14,795 bases of DNA from Peptoniphilus_A sp050943655 (GCF_050943655.1 NZ_JBMNPQ010000035.1:1-14795), one strand, 5' to 3'; counted from the first letter of the stretch, positions 6,547 through 14,512 are shown. Translations and numbers: made by a program. The notes: a model not told the origin generated them from the sequence alone.

Positions 6547-8981
6547 GAATTGTTGTTATAGGTGGAGTTGCCGGCGGCGCCACTGCCATTGCGCGCATGA
6601 GGCGTCTTGATGAAAAGGCAGAGATAATTTTACTTGAGCGTGGTGATTATGTCAGCTTTGCAAACTGCGGTTTGCCATACTATGTTGGCGGAACTATTGA
6701 AAACCGAGACGCGCTCTTTGTTACAACTGATGAAGACATCATCAAAAAATACAATGTGGATGTCAGAGTTAAAAACGAAGTGACAAAGATTTTGCCAGGT
6801 GATAAAAAGCTTCTTATAAAAAATCACAAGACAGGCGAGGATTATGAGCTAGACTACGATAAGCTTTTAATTTCTACTGGTTCACACCCATTTGTGCCTG
6901 ATGCTGAGGGAGTAGGCGAAGATAATGTTTTTACTCTTTGGAACATTCCAGATGTCGATGCGATAACTTCTTATGTAAAGGAAAATAATCCAAAGAGAGC
7001 TGTTGTAATTGGAGCTGGTTTTATCGGCCTTGAGATGGCAGAAAATTTAGTCGACTTAGGTATAAAGACAACTGTCATTGAAATGGCAGAGCAAGTTATG
7101 CCGCCACTTGATAAAGACATGGCGCGCCTTGTGGAAAATCACATGATTGGCAAAGGTGTAGATTTAATGCTCGGTGAAGGTTTTAAAGAAATTAAAGACG
7201 GTGGCAAAAAAGTTTATCTAAAATCGGGAAAAGAAATTGAAACAGACCTTGTAATACTTTCAATTGGAGTGCGACCAAATAGCGAACTTGCAAAAGATGC
7301 TGGACTAAAACTTACAGAGCGAGGCCACATTAAGGTAAATGACGCGATGCAGACATCAAATCCTGATATTTATGCCATAGGTGATGTAATCAGCGTAAAG
7401 GATTATATTACAAAAAACGAAACGGCAGTTCCATTAGCTGGCCCTGCAAACAAGCAAGGTAGAGAAGTTGCGACAAATGTATTGGGTAAAGGATGTGCAA
7501 AGTATAGTGGAACAATGGGCACAAGTGTTGCCAAAGTGTTCGACATGACTGTTGCATCAACTGGTTTAAATGAAAAAACTTTAAATAAAATGGGCAAAAA
7601 GTATAAAGAGGACTATTTTGTGTCTGTAATTCACCCAATGAGCCACGCAGGTTACTATCCTGGTGCGACACCGATGACAATAAAATTAATTTACGCATCC
7701 GACAGAAAAGTCCTTGGTGCACAAATTGTTGGGTATAGCGGTGTTGACAAGAGAATCGACACCATCGCAACGACAATTCATTTTAAGGGAACTGTGGACG
7801 ACTTGAGTGAGCTTGAACTTGCCTACGCTCCGCCATATTCATCTGCAAAAGATCCCGTAAACTTTGCTGGATACACTGCAAGAAATGTGCTAGACGGATT
7901 GACAGAGCCAGTTTTATTTAGAGAATACGAAGAAAACAAAGACAAATTTACTCTACTTGATGTTAGGGAAGACCCAGAAGTTGTTTCGGGAATGCTAGAT
8001 AATGCAGTGCACATCCCACTTACAGAACTTCGCGAAAGGTTTAGTGAACTAGACAAGAATAAAACTTATCTTGCCTACTGCGCCGTTGGAGTTCGCGGCT
8101 ACATTGCCGAGAGAATTTTAAAAGACAAGGGCTATAAAGTAAATAATTTAGTAGGTGGTTACAGAACTGCAATGGACATGACGACTCGCCCAAAGCCGGG
8201 AAATAACATAATCGAAAGCACAGAACAGGACAAATTTAAAAATAAAAGTGCAGGTGAGATGAAGCTTTTAAACGTGTGTGGAATGAGCTGTCCTGGGCCA
8301 ATCGTTCAAGTATCAAAGGCAATGGATACGATGAATGTAGGCGATGAGATAAAAGTAAAGGCAACTGACCCTGGATTTGTGCGCGACATCGAAGCTTGGG
8401 CAGATAGTACTGGAAATAAACTTCTGGCAAGAGGAGAAGAGAAGGGCACATTTACCGCGACGCTTCAAAAAGGAAAAGAAGAAAAAATTCAAGTTGAAAA
8501 ATCATCAAACACAAAAGAGAAGACCATGATAATCTTTGACGGAGACCTAGACAAGGCGATAGCATCATTTATAATCGCAACGGGAGCAGCTGCCATGGGC
8601 AACAAAGTGCACATGTTCTTCACATTTTGGGGACTTAGCATATTGAGAAAAGAAAACCCACCAAAAGTGAAAAAAGACTTTATGAGCAAGATGTTTTCAG
8701 CGATGCTCCCAAAAGGTTCCAAAAAACTTTCCCTATCTCGCATGAACTTCTTGGGATTAGGACCAAAGATGATTCGTTCCGTAATGAAGAAAAAAGGAGT
8801 AACTAGCTTAGAAGACTTAATTAAAGAGGCACTTGATGCTGGAGTAGAAATAACAGCCTGCCAAATGACAATGGACATAATGGGACTTACACAGGAAGAA
8901 TTAATTGACGGAGTAAAAATTGGTGGAGTTGCAACAATGCTCTCAGATAATGACAAGTCAAACATGAATTTATTTATATAA
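6543..8981 (+). CDS. Four-domain CoA-disulfide/persulfide reductase: PNDR-rhodanese-TusA-DsrE2 fusion
   Basis: The product has 812 residues. Residues 1-450 are a flavin disulfide reductase: FAD-binding GGVAGG (7-12), the single active Cys42 in SFANCGLPYY as in CoA-disulfide reductases, NAD(P)-binding GAGFIGLE (157-164), FAD motif AIGD (278-281), and a dimerisation domain to about 450. Residues 455-550 are rhodanese with persulfide-carrying Cys513 in YCAVGVRGY. Residues 573-645 are TusA-like, with CGMSCPGP (Cys579, Cys583). Residues 660-812 are DsrE2-like, with Cys773 in ACQMTMDIMG. There is no signal peptide; it acts in the cytoplasm. It should reduce CoA-disulfide or CoA/protein persulfide with NAD(P)H, while three sulfur-carrier domains hand sulfane sulfur along the chain. 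The start follows GGAGG at 7 nt and overlaps the repressor stop. Such fusions are known in anaerobes; the physiological substrate here is not shown. Confidence 0.93.
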   Translation: MRIVVIGGVAGGATAIARMRRLDEKAEIILLERGDYVSFANCGLPYYVGGTIENRDALFVTTDEDIIKKYNVDVRVKNEVTKILPGDKKLLIKNHKTGEDYELDYDKLLISTGSHPFVPDAEGVGEDNVFTLWNIPDVDAITSYVKENNPKRAVVIGAGFIGLEMAENLVDLGIKTTVIEMAEQVMPPLDKDMARLVENHMIGKGVDLMLGEGFKEIKDGGKKVYLKSGKEIETDLVILSIGVRPNSELAKDAGLKLTERGHIKVNDAMQTSNPDIYAIGDVISVKDYITKNETAVPLAGPANKQGREVATNVLGKGCAKYSGTMGTSVAKVFDMTVASTGLNEKTLNKMGKKYKEDYFVSVIHPMSHAGYYPGATPMTIKLIYASDRKVLGAQIVGYSGVDKRIDTIATTIHFKGTVDDLSELELAYAPPYSSAKDPVNFAGYTARNVLDGLTEPVLFREYEENKDKFTLLDVREDPEVVSGMLDNAVHIPLTELRERFSELDKNKTYLAYCAVGVRGYIAERILKDKGYKVNNLVGGYRTAMDMTTRPKPGNNIIESTEQDKFKNKSAGEMKLLNVCGMSCPGPIVQVSKAMDTMNVGDEIKVKATDPGFVRDIEAWADSTGNKLLARGEEKGTFTATLQKGKEEKIQVEKSSNTKEKTMIIFDGDLDKAIASFIIATGAAAMGNKVHMFFTFWGLSILRKENPPKVKKDFMSKMFSAMLPKGSKKLSLSRMNFLGLGPKMIRSVMKKKGVTSLEDLIKEALDAGVEITACQMTMDIMGLTQEELIDGVKIGGVATMLSDNDKSNMNLFI

Positions 8982-9026
8982 TGGGAAAAATTAAAATTTG
9001 AGGAATTTGTAGAATTTTTAAGACTT

Positions 9027-9054
9027 AAAAAGGTGGGCATGCCCATCTTTTTTT
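9027..9054 (+). terminator. Strong intrinsic terminator of the sulfur operon
   Basis: AAAAAGGTGGG pairs with CCCATCTTTTT, with one G-T pair, around the loop CATG. A seven-T run lies at 9048-9054. The A-run on the other side means it could also stop minus-strand transcripts. Confidence 0.9.
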
Positions 9055-9074
9055 GTTTCAAAAGTTTTTAAAGT

Positions 9075-9239
9075 TTAGTTAAACTGTTTGATTCACAGTG
9101 TCTGCACCTTGTGGGGATAAATCCTTGTCGTATTAACTAGAAAACCTCACCTGCCACTTAGAATAAGCGTGAAACGCGAGTTGAGGAATCTGTACCTTGT
9201 GGAGAAAAAAACTAATCGTATTAACGAAAACCCCCATCT
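9075..9239 (+). repeat. Two decayed half elements of the repeat family in tandem
   Basis: TTCACAGTGTCTGCACC (9092-9108) matches the end of the family leader. CACCTTGTGGGGATAAATCC with TCGTATTAACTAGAAAACC (to about 9151) is a shortened half element. A better copy follows at about 9152-9239, with AGCGTGAAACGCGAG, GAGGAATCTGTACCTTGTGG and ACTAATCGTATTAACGAAAA, ending directly against the full element at 9240. The latter is 88 bp, like the half at 9529-9616. Confidence 0.65.
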
Positions 9240-9426
9240 GTCATCCCGAGCGTTGGTCGAGGGATCTGCAAAGTAGTGGGGCGAGAACTAATCGTTTTAA
9301 GGAAATAGCGTAACGGAGAATTACTCCAGAATTCTTTCTCAATAAAACGAGAACACATCGCCACCATTACTCTACAGATCCTTCGACTACGCCTCATGCT
9401 ACGCATTCGTCTTCGCTCAGGATGAC
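9240..9426 (+). repeat. Full palindromic repeat element, 187 bp (tip type CTACGCCTCATGC)
   Basis: It begins GTCATCCCGAGC and ends GCTCAGGATGAC. The arms continue inward as GAGGGATCTGCAAAG against CTACAGATCCTTCG, and GCGAGAACTAATCG against CGAGAACACATCGC. A central GGAGAATTACTCC hairpin lies near 9314. The right tip has ACTACGCCTCATGCTACGC, shared with 9963-10160. Confidence 0.85.
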
Positions 9427-9528
9427 GTTGGAGTGGGCGTTCACTCAAAGTCAAAGCGACTTCCTTAACATTACTTGAAAAACTTTTAGCACAGTCATTA
9501 CTTTAACTCTTAGTAGACTCTACACCCC
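9427..9528 (+). repeat. Conserved right flank and leader between repeat units
   Basis: GTTGGAGTGGGCGTTC (from 9427) is the common right flank, also seen after 9804, 10160 and 14588. GCACAGT at 9489-9495 starts the 40-bp leader of the next unit, ending CTCTACACCCC. No gene is seen. Confidence 0.55.
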
Positions 9529-9616
9529 GTCATTCCGAGTGAGCGTAAAACGCAAATCGAGGAATTTGTACCTTGTGGAGAAACAACCTAATCGTTTTAA
9601 CGAAAAACCCCTACCT
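9529..9616 (+). repeat. Half element, 88 bp
   Basis: It begins GTCATTCCGAGTGAGCG and contains ATCGAGGAATTTGTACC, TTGTGGAGAAACAACC and TAATCGTTTTAACGAAAA. It differs from a full left arm in GAGGAATTTGTACC in place of GAGGGATCTGCA, and it runs directly into the full element at 9617. Confidence 0.75.
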
Positions 9617-9804
9617 GTCATCCCGAGCGACATTCGAGGGATCTGCAAAGCATTCGAGCGAGAACTAATCGTTTTAAAGAAATAGTGTGAAGGAGAAAAT
9701 TCTCCAAATCTCTTTCTCATCAAAACGAGAACACATCGCTCCCGCAGCTCTACAGATCCTTCGGCTCCACTTCAGGCTTCGCCTTCCGTTTCGCTCAGGA
9801 TGAC
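9617..9804 (+). repeat. Full palindromic repeat element, 188 bp (tip type CTCCACTTCAGGC)
   Basis: It begins GTCATCCCGAGC and ends GCTCAGGATGAC. Inner arms are GCGAGAACTAATCGTTTTAA and AAAACGAGAACACATCGC. The right tip is the one also found at 5965-6150, whereas its immediate neighbours at 9240 and 9963 carry the other tip. Confidence 0.85.
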
Positions 9805-9885
9805 GTTGGAAGCGGTGTCCTCCATATAAAGCGGATAAATCATAGGCACAGGAACGACTTATTCTGTTCATAACCTATACACTCC
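9805..9885 (+). repeat. Conserved right flank and leader between repeat units
   Basis: GTTGGAAGCGGTGTCCTCC, then ATATAAAGCGGATAAAT, then GCACAGG at 9846-9852 (40 bp before the next end). The whole stretch is closely matched by 14589-14670 at the other end of the window. Confidence 0.6.
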
Positions 9886-9962
9886 GTCATTCCCATGGTT
9901 AGTCGAGGAATTTGTACCTTGTGGAGAAAAAAGCTAGTCGTTTTAACGAAACCCCTCCACCC
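9886..9962 (+). repeat. Half element, 77 bp
   Basis: GTCATTCCCATGGTTAGTCG, GAGGAATTTGTACCTTGTGG and CTAGTCGTTTTAACGAAA. It is equivalent to 9529-9616 but has a shorter tip, and it directly abuts the full element at 9963. Confidence 0.75.
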
Positions 9963-10160
9963 GTCATCTTGAGCGAGCGTGAAACGCGAGTCGAAAGATC
10001 TGCAAAGCATTCGAGCGAGAACTAATCGTTTTAAAGAAAAAACGTGAAGGAGAATTACTCCAAATCTCTTTCTCAATAAAACGAACACACATCGCCATCA
10101 TAACCCTACAGATCCTTAGACTACGCCTCATGCTACGCATTCGTCTTCGCTCAGGATGAC
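9963..10160 (+). repeat. Full palindromic repeat element, 198 bp (tip type CTACGCCTCATGC)
   Basis: It begins GTCATCTTGAGCGAGCG and ends GCTCAGGATGAC. The left tip is longer than in other full copies (GAGCGAGCGTGAAACGCGAG), a tip otherwise seen in half elements. The right tip is shared with 9240-9426. Inner arms TCGAGCGAGAACTAATCG and ACGAACACACATCGCC are kept. Confidence 0.8.
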
Positions 10161-10362
10161 GTTGGATGGGATGTTCTCCTCAAAAAACTGTCAAATCACA
10201 AACATTATTTCACAATACTATTTGACACAGTCACGGCTTACACGAATCACAACCTCTACACTCCGTCGTCGCAAAGCTCCTCCTCCGCTCAGGATGACTC
10301 CCTCATAGGTCTTTTTCTAATAAGTACTTGATATTAAAATTATAAATCCACCCCTACACAAC
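10161..10362 (+). repeat. Leader and collapsed repeat copy; otherwise non-coding
   Basis: GTTGGATGGGATGTTCTCC (10161-10179) is the family right flank. ACACAGT at 10225-10231 starts a leader ending CTCTACACTCC. At 10265-10298 the left GTC end and the right end GCTCAGGATGAC are only about 20 bp apart, so nearly the whole element has been lost. From 10299 to 10362 the DNA is AT-rich and I see nothing further. Confidence 0.6.
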
Positions 10363-10386
10363 AAAAAAGAGAGCCTTATGGCTCTC
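10363..10386 (-). terminator. Intrinsic terminator of the TRAP operon
   Basis: On the minus strand GAGAGCC, loop ATAA, GGCTCTC form a perfect 7-bp stem, followed by six T. It begins 24 bp after the permease stop codon. Confidence 0.92.
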
Positions 10387-10410
10387 ATGAAATTTTTGAA
10401 AAACTTAATT

Positions 10411-12492
10411 TTATGCGGTTTGCATATTGTCAGTGTTGTTTTTATTTAATAGTTTTTGTGTTATATAGATAACTGCCACTGCGCCAAGTCCTATAAAGTC
10501 TGTTAGTAGTTTAGGGTCAAGTAGTGCAAATGCTGCTACAAGTAGTATTAGTCTTTGCCATATTCTTAGTTTTCCAAATAGGTAAGATTCTACTGTTCCT
10601 GCTAAGCATATTGTTCCGATTAGTGCAGTTGCTATTGTTGGAAGGGCCGCTGTTACTGGAAGCCAGTTTACGCTCGTTCCAACTACGCTATCAACCATGA
10701 TTAAGTGAGGGTTAATTACAAATATATAAGGTATGATGAAGGCACCTATTGCCAGTTTAAAGGCCTGGACACCGGTCTTCATTGAGTTTGAACCTGCTAT
10801 ACCTGCTCCTGCATATGCTGCTAGTGCAACTGGTGGTGTTACGTCAGCTACTACTCCAAAGTATAGGATAAATAAGTGAGCAGACATTATGTTTACGCCA
10901 AGTTTTGTGATTGCAGGCACTGCCATTGTTGCAAGTACGATATATTTTGCTGTTGTTGGAAGTCCCATTCCTAGTATTATTGATGCTACCATTGTTAGTA
11001 GTAATGTTGGTATCAATTTTCCTTTTGCGATTAATACGATTACTTCAGCTATTTTTAGTCCAAATCCTGTAAGTGTTACAACTCCTACGATCATACCAGC
11101 GCAAGCACAAGCACAGGCAACGCTTACTGCGCCCTTTGCTCCAGCTTCCATTGATGACAAGATATCTTTTGGTACGAAAGAGTTATCTTTTTTAATAAGA
11201 GATGCTACTAGTGCTACAACAACTCCTATTACTATACCTACTAGAGCTGCCATTGTTGGTGGATATTGTTTAACCAACATGTAGATGATTGCTACTAGTG
11301 GTAGTACTAAGTAACCTTGTTTTTTTAGTATTACAGAAAGTTTTGGAAGTGATTCTTTTGGCATTCCTTCTAGGCCAAGTTTGCAAGCTTCCAAGTGAAC
11401 CATTGTACCAACAGCGATGTAGTATAAAACTGCTGGGATAATAGCTGCTTTTACGATAGAAATATATGGAAGACCTGTAAAGTCTGCCATGATAAATGCT
11501 GCGGCACCCATTACCGGTGGCATGATCTGTCCACCTGTAGAAGCTGTTGCTTCAACGGCACCTGCATAGTGAGGTTTGTAACCTACTGACTTCATTAGTG
11601 GGATAGTGAATGCTCCTGTTGTTACAGTGTTTGCTACTGAAGAACCTGAGATTGATCCCATAAGTCCTGATGATAGTACTGATGTCATAGCTGGGCCTGA
11701 TTTTGTTGAACCAGTTAGTGCGTATGCGAAGTCGATAAAGAATTCGCCGACACCAGTTTTATCTAAGAATGAACCAAATAATATAAACATAAATACGAAA
11801 GTAGAAGATACTCCAACTGGTGTACCCATAATACCTTCAGTTGTCATGTACATGTGTGACACAATTCTTGTTACATTAAATCCTCTGTGAGCGAAAATAC
11901 CTGGCATGTGTCTACCGAAGTATGCGAATAACAAGAAGACTATAGTAACTATTGGAAGTTCTGGTCCAACTGTTCTTCTAGTAACTTCTAGAGTAATAAG
12001 TACGGCAAGCACTCCCATTACCATATCTAGAGTGGACATTTGTCCGCCCTTGAGAGCTATTTCCTTTACATTAAAGAATATGTATCCCCAAACAATTACT
12101 GAAAGAACCATAAGAATCCAGTCGATAATTTGAATCTTAGTCTTTGAAGATTTTTCAGTAGCAGGAAATAGTGCGAATCCAATAACAAAAGCAAAGGCTA
12201 AGTGAAGTGATCTTTGCTTCATGGCTAAAAGAGTTCCGTGATATGCTGTGAATAAATGGAATGCAGACATTAAAATTGCAATAATTGCGATAAGCTTGGC
12301 TGTGTTACCACTTAATTTACGTAGCTTACTAGTCTCTAGGTCGTATTGTTCCATCAAGTCGTCGACTTTCATAGCACCTAGCTCTTCAGCACTTTTTGTG
12401 ATACTTTTGTCGTCCTCGTTTTGAGGCGTATCCTTTTTCAAATCTGTCTCATCAACCTTTGAGTCGTCAAATTTTTTATCTTTATCGCTCAA
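10411..12492 (-). CDS. TRAP transporter permease, fused DctQ-DctM type (TAXI family)
   Basis: The product has 693 residues. Residues 1-60 are charged and cytoplasmic. About 64-175 hold the four membrane helices of the small DctQ-like part, and 178-680 the many helices of the large DctM-like part. Typical DctM stretches are GSISGSSVANTVTTGAFTIP (279-298), ATASTGGQIMPPVMGAAAF (315-333), GMGLPTTAKYIVLATMAVPA (508-527) and FGVVADVTPPVALAAY (545-560). This fused form is the usual partner of TAXI-type binding proteins. Transport is secondary, driven by an ion gradient, taking solute from the lipoprotein encoded by the first gene. The start is TTG at 12492, with GAGGAGGT 6 nt upstream, inside the end of the DUF1850 gene; the two frames overlap by 11 bp. 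An odd detail is a run of three cysteines (460, 462, 464) in a membrane segment. The substrate is unknown. Confidence 0.94.
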   Translation of the reverse strand: MSDKDKKFDDSKVDETDLKKDTPQNEDDKSITKSAEELGAMKVDDLMEQYDLETSKLRKLSGNTAKLIAIIAILMSAFHLFTAYHGTLLAMKQRSLHLAFAFVIGFALFPATEKSSKTKIQIIDWILMVLSVIVWGYIFFNVKEIALKGGQMSTLDMVMGVLAVLITLEVTRRTVGPELPIVTIVFLLFAYFGRHMPGIFAHRGFNVTRIVSHMYMTTEGIMGTPVGVSSTFVFMFILFGSFLDKTGVGEFFIDFAYALTGSTKSGPAMTSVLSSGLMGSISGSSVANTVTTGAFTIPLMKSVGYKPHYAGAVEATASTGGQIMPPVMGAAAFIMADFTGLPYISIVKAAIIPAVLYYIAVGTMVHLEACKLGLEGMPKESLPKLSVILKKQGYLVLPLVAIIYMLVKQYPPTMAALVGIVIGVVVALVASLIKKDNSFVPKDILSSMEAGAKGAVSVACACACAGMIVGVVTLTGFGLKIAEVIVLIAKGKLIPTLLLTMVASIILGMGLPTTAKYIVLATMAVPAITKLGVNIMSAHLFILYFGVVADVTPPVALAAYAGAGIAGSNSMKTGVQAFKLAIGAFIIPYIFVINPHLIMVDSVVGTSVNWLPVTAALPTIATALIGTICLAGTVESYLFGKLRIWQRLILLVAAFALLDPKLLTDFIGLGAVAVIYITQKLLNKNNTDNMQTA

Positions 12493-13012
12493 TTTGGCAC
12501 CTCCTCAGTGCGTAATTTAAAATAGAGATGTTCTCTGTAGAAAATTCAAGAGCCTCACGCGGCTTAGAAAAATCTGTAAAAGGAATTTCTTTTTTCCCAA
12601 TTACATATTTGTGATTTGCCCTGACAGCTCCAGTTCTATAAATAACATTTTCAAAAGGCTCGTTCATATCGTAGAGCACAAATCCACCGTCATCATCAAT
12701 TTTAAATTTATAGATTAAGTTGACTGGCAGTCCCGCTCCCTGAGAATGGTATCTCTCTTCCATTAAGATTAGCATATTATCTCTTGCCTCGTACCATTCA
12801 CTAGTCTCTGTCCTTTGAACAGAGTGAGTGTAGACTATGCCAAACATTTCTTTCTTTTTGAGGTAGTCAATTCGTTTTACATCTTTGTCAAAATAGTCGC
12901 GAACGACAATTACATCTATCTTGACAAGGCTTAAAACTAAAAAAATACCTATAATAAAGAGTATTGGAAGGAAAAACTTCCTTCCAACGCCCTCTTTATT
13001 CTTTTCACTCAT
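12482..13012 (-). CDS. DUF1850 domain protein of the TRAP-TAXI operon
   Basis: The product has 176 residues. It has a short basic N-terminus, one membrane anchor at about 13-31, and an outside-facing domain with the DUF1850 landmark YTHSVQRTETSEWYE (61-75) followed by ERYHSQGAGLP (86-96). Genes of this family are regularly found between TAXI binding proteins and fused TRAP permeases, as here; the biochemical role is not known. I infer an accessory part of the transporter at the membrane surface. Its ATG shares one base with the stop of the binding-protein gene (TAATG), and its 3' end overlaps the permease gene by 11 bp, so all three genes are translationally coupled. The reading of the family is good; function is open. 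Confidence 0.85.
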   Translation of the reverse strand: MSEKNKEGVGRKFFLPILFIIGIFLVLSLVKIDVIVVRDYFDKDVKRIDYLKKKEMFGIVYTHSVQRTETSEWYEARDNMLILMEERYHSQGAGLPVNLIYKFKIDDDGGFVLYDMNEPFENVIYRTGAVRANHKYVIGKKEIPFTDFSKPREALEFSTENISILNYALRRCQIER

Positions 13013-14076
13013 TATTTGTTAAGAGCTTCATCGAAGTATTTTTGAGCACCTGGGTGAAGATCGATACTCATACCATCAAGAGCTTTATCAAGAGAAATGT
13101 CTCCGCCTCTTGCGTGAGATTCTTTCATTACATCAAGGTTTTCAAATAATAATTTTGCGATGTTGTATGCATCTTCGTCAGCCATTTTTTCATCTACAAC
13201 TAGCATAGATTGAACAGCAACAACAGAAACTTCGCCTTCTTGGCCTTTGTATTCTGTAGGAGTAATGTTTAGGTGAACGTAGAATGGATATTTTTCAATA
13301 AGTTCATTAGCTTTATCTTCTGCTATAGGAACTAGGTGAACATCGTGAGTAGTAGCAAGTTCAGTAATAGCTGAAGAAGGAATAGCTGCAGTTAAGAAAG
13401 TAGCGTCGATTTGACCAGACTTAATTTGATCAGCTGCTTCAGCAAATGATAAGTAGTCAACTTTTCCTAAATCATCATAAGTAATTCCGTGAACATCAAG
13501 AATTTGTTTAACGTTTACTTCAACACCAGAACCAGGAGCACCAACAGCAACTTTTTTGCCCTTTAAATCTTCAATAGTTTCGATACCTGAATCATCAGAT
13601 GCAACTATTTGAACAATTTCAGGATATAGGCAGCATAGACCTTTAAGAGAAGATTTTTGGTTTCCTTCAAAAGTTTCAGTGCCGTTAACAGCATAATAAG
13701 CAACGTCGTTTTGGATAAATCCAATTTCAGCATCTCCCTTAGTAACAAGCTCTACGTTTTCAACAGAAGCACCAGTAGCTTGAGCTGTAGCAGTGTAGTT
13801 AACACCAGCGTTGTTAAGGATGTTAGAAAGAGCTCCACCTAATGGATAATATGTACCACCAGTACCACCAGTAGCAACTGACATAAATCCACCTTCAGTT
13901 TCCATTAAACCTTCAGCTTTGATTTCAGAATTAGAATTTGCTGTAGCGTTTGCTTCAGTAGCAGTATTGTTTGCAGGAGCATTTTCTTTTTTATTATTTG
14001 TGCCGCCACATCCAGTTAAAGTACCTAGAAGCATTGCGATTGCCATAGTAAGTGCAATAAGTTTTTTCTTTGTCAT
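13012..14076 (-). CDS. TAXI-family TRAP transporter solute-binding lipoprotein
   Basis: From the ATG at 14076 the product has 354 residues. Residues 1-22 are a lipoprotein signal with lipobox LTGC and lipidated Cys23. An Asn/Ala/Thr-rich tether follows to about 55. The binding domain carries the TAXI signature SVATGGTGGTYYPLGGALS (66-84) and a second typical stretch, LKGKKVAVGAPGSGVEVNV (171-189). It should be held on the outer face of the membrane and deliver its ligand to the permease. TAXI ligands in other bacteria include glutamate and other organic acids; none can be assigned here. An upstream in-frame ATG at 14094 is rejected because AAGGAGG then falls inside the reading frame as Arg-Arg codons. 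It is the first gene of the operon; the stop TAA shares a base with the next ATG. Confidence 0.94.
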   Translation of the reverse strand: MTKKKLIALTMAIAMLLGTLTGCGGTNNKKENAPANNTATEANATANSNSEIKAEGLMETEGGFMSVATGGTGGTYYPLGGALSNILNNAGVNYTATAQATGASVENVELVTKGDAEIGFIQNDVAYYAVNGTETFEGNQKSSLKGLCCLYPEIVQIVASDDSGIETIEDLKGKKVAVGAPGSGVEVNVKQILDVHGITYDDLGKVDYLSFAEAADQIKSGQIDATFLTAAIPSSAITELATTHDVHLVPIAEDKANELIEKYPFYVHLNITPTEYKGQEGEVSVVAVQSMLVVDEKMADEDAYNIAKLLFENLDVMKESHARGGDISLDKALDGMSIDLHPGAQKYFDEALNK

Positions 14077-14082
14077 AATATT

Positions 14083-14089
14083 CCTCCTT
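14083..14089 (-). promoter_or_regulatory. Ribosome binding site that fixes the TAXI protein start
   Basis: AAGGAGG lies 6 nt before the ATG at 14076. It is a full-strength site and decides against the ATG at 14094. Confidence 0.85.
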
Positions 14090-14098
14090 GACATAATT

Positions 14099-14132
14099 AA
14101 ATAAACAGTGAATTTTATGAAAATGTTTATTT
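14099..14132 (-). promoter_or_regulatory. Inverted repeat in the TRAP operon leader
   Basis: AAATAAACA (14099-14107) and TGTTTATTT (14124-14132) are perfect 9-bp inverted repeats around 16 bp. The pair begins just downstream of the predicted start point and ends 10 bp before the ribosome binding site. It could be an operator or a weak RNA hairpin; no T-run follows, so it is not a terminator. Confidence 0.5.
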
Positions 14133-14141
14133 ATTGATTTA

Positions 14142-14170
14142 ATATTACAACATCAAATAAGAAAAGTCAA
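14142..14170 (-). promoter_or_regulatory. SigA-type promoter of the TRAP-TAXI operon
   Basis: On the minus strand TTGACT (14170-14165) matches the -35 at five of six positions. A 17-bp spacer and TAATAT (14147-14142, four of six) follow. The start point would be near 14135, and the leader about 59 nt. Confidence 0.65.
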
Positions 14171-14512
14171 TTGAATGTATACGTAACCACGCCCATGAAA
14201 AAGGGATTTGTGGGAAATCGAAGTGAAATGAAAACCAAATAAGCAAAAAAAGTAGTATATATTTAACGAGTTAAGCACATTAATTAACTAATTGTAATAA
14301 AATAATTAATTAACTTTCAAAATAGAAAGTATAAAGAGTGTGTGCGTTTAATTTGTAAAACCAAAAAGAAAGATTGCACTTTTTAAAAACTTAAAATCAC
14401 AGTGAAAAGTAAATGTATAAAAATAAGTGCAAAAAATAAACCTTTTCATAAAATTTGGAGTCTTTTAGTTATTTTTATTGATAATTATAAATGAATTATT
14501 ATACCAAGACAC
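14171..14512. other. AT-rich spacer without a gene
   Basis: Stops are frequent in all frames and no ribosome binding site leads into a frame. Apart from short AT-only symmetric runs such as TTAATTAACTAATTG near 14280, I see nothing in it. Confidence 0.6.

Noticed and set aside
8489..9061. Minus-strand frame of 190 codons
   Set aside because: It is antisense to the DsrE2 domain, whose catalytic motif is clear on the plus strand, and it runs through the terminator.
9221..10088. Several overlapping minus-strand frames of 65-82 codons rich in Arg, Ser and Met
   Set aside because: They lie wholly inside the palindromic repeats, resemble one another only because the repeats do, and lack ribosome binding sites.
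9075..10160. CRISPR array
   Set aside because: Repeats are long, palindromic and about 346-377 bp apart, with conserved rather than unique spacers, and no cas genes are present.
14077..14094. Longer start for the TAXI binding protein
   Set aside because: It would encode the ribosome binding site as Arg-Arg and spoil a normal lipoprotein signal; no binding site precedes it.
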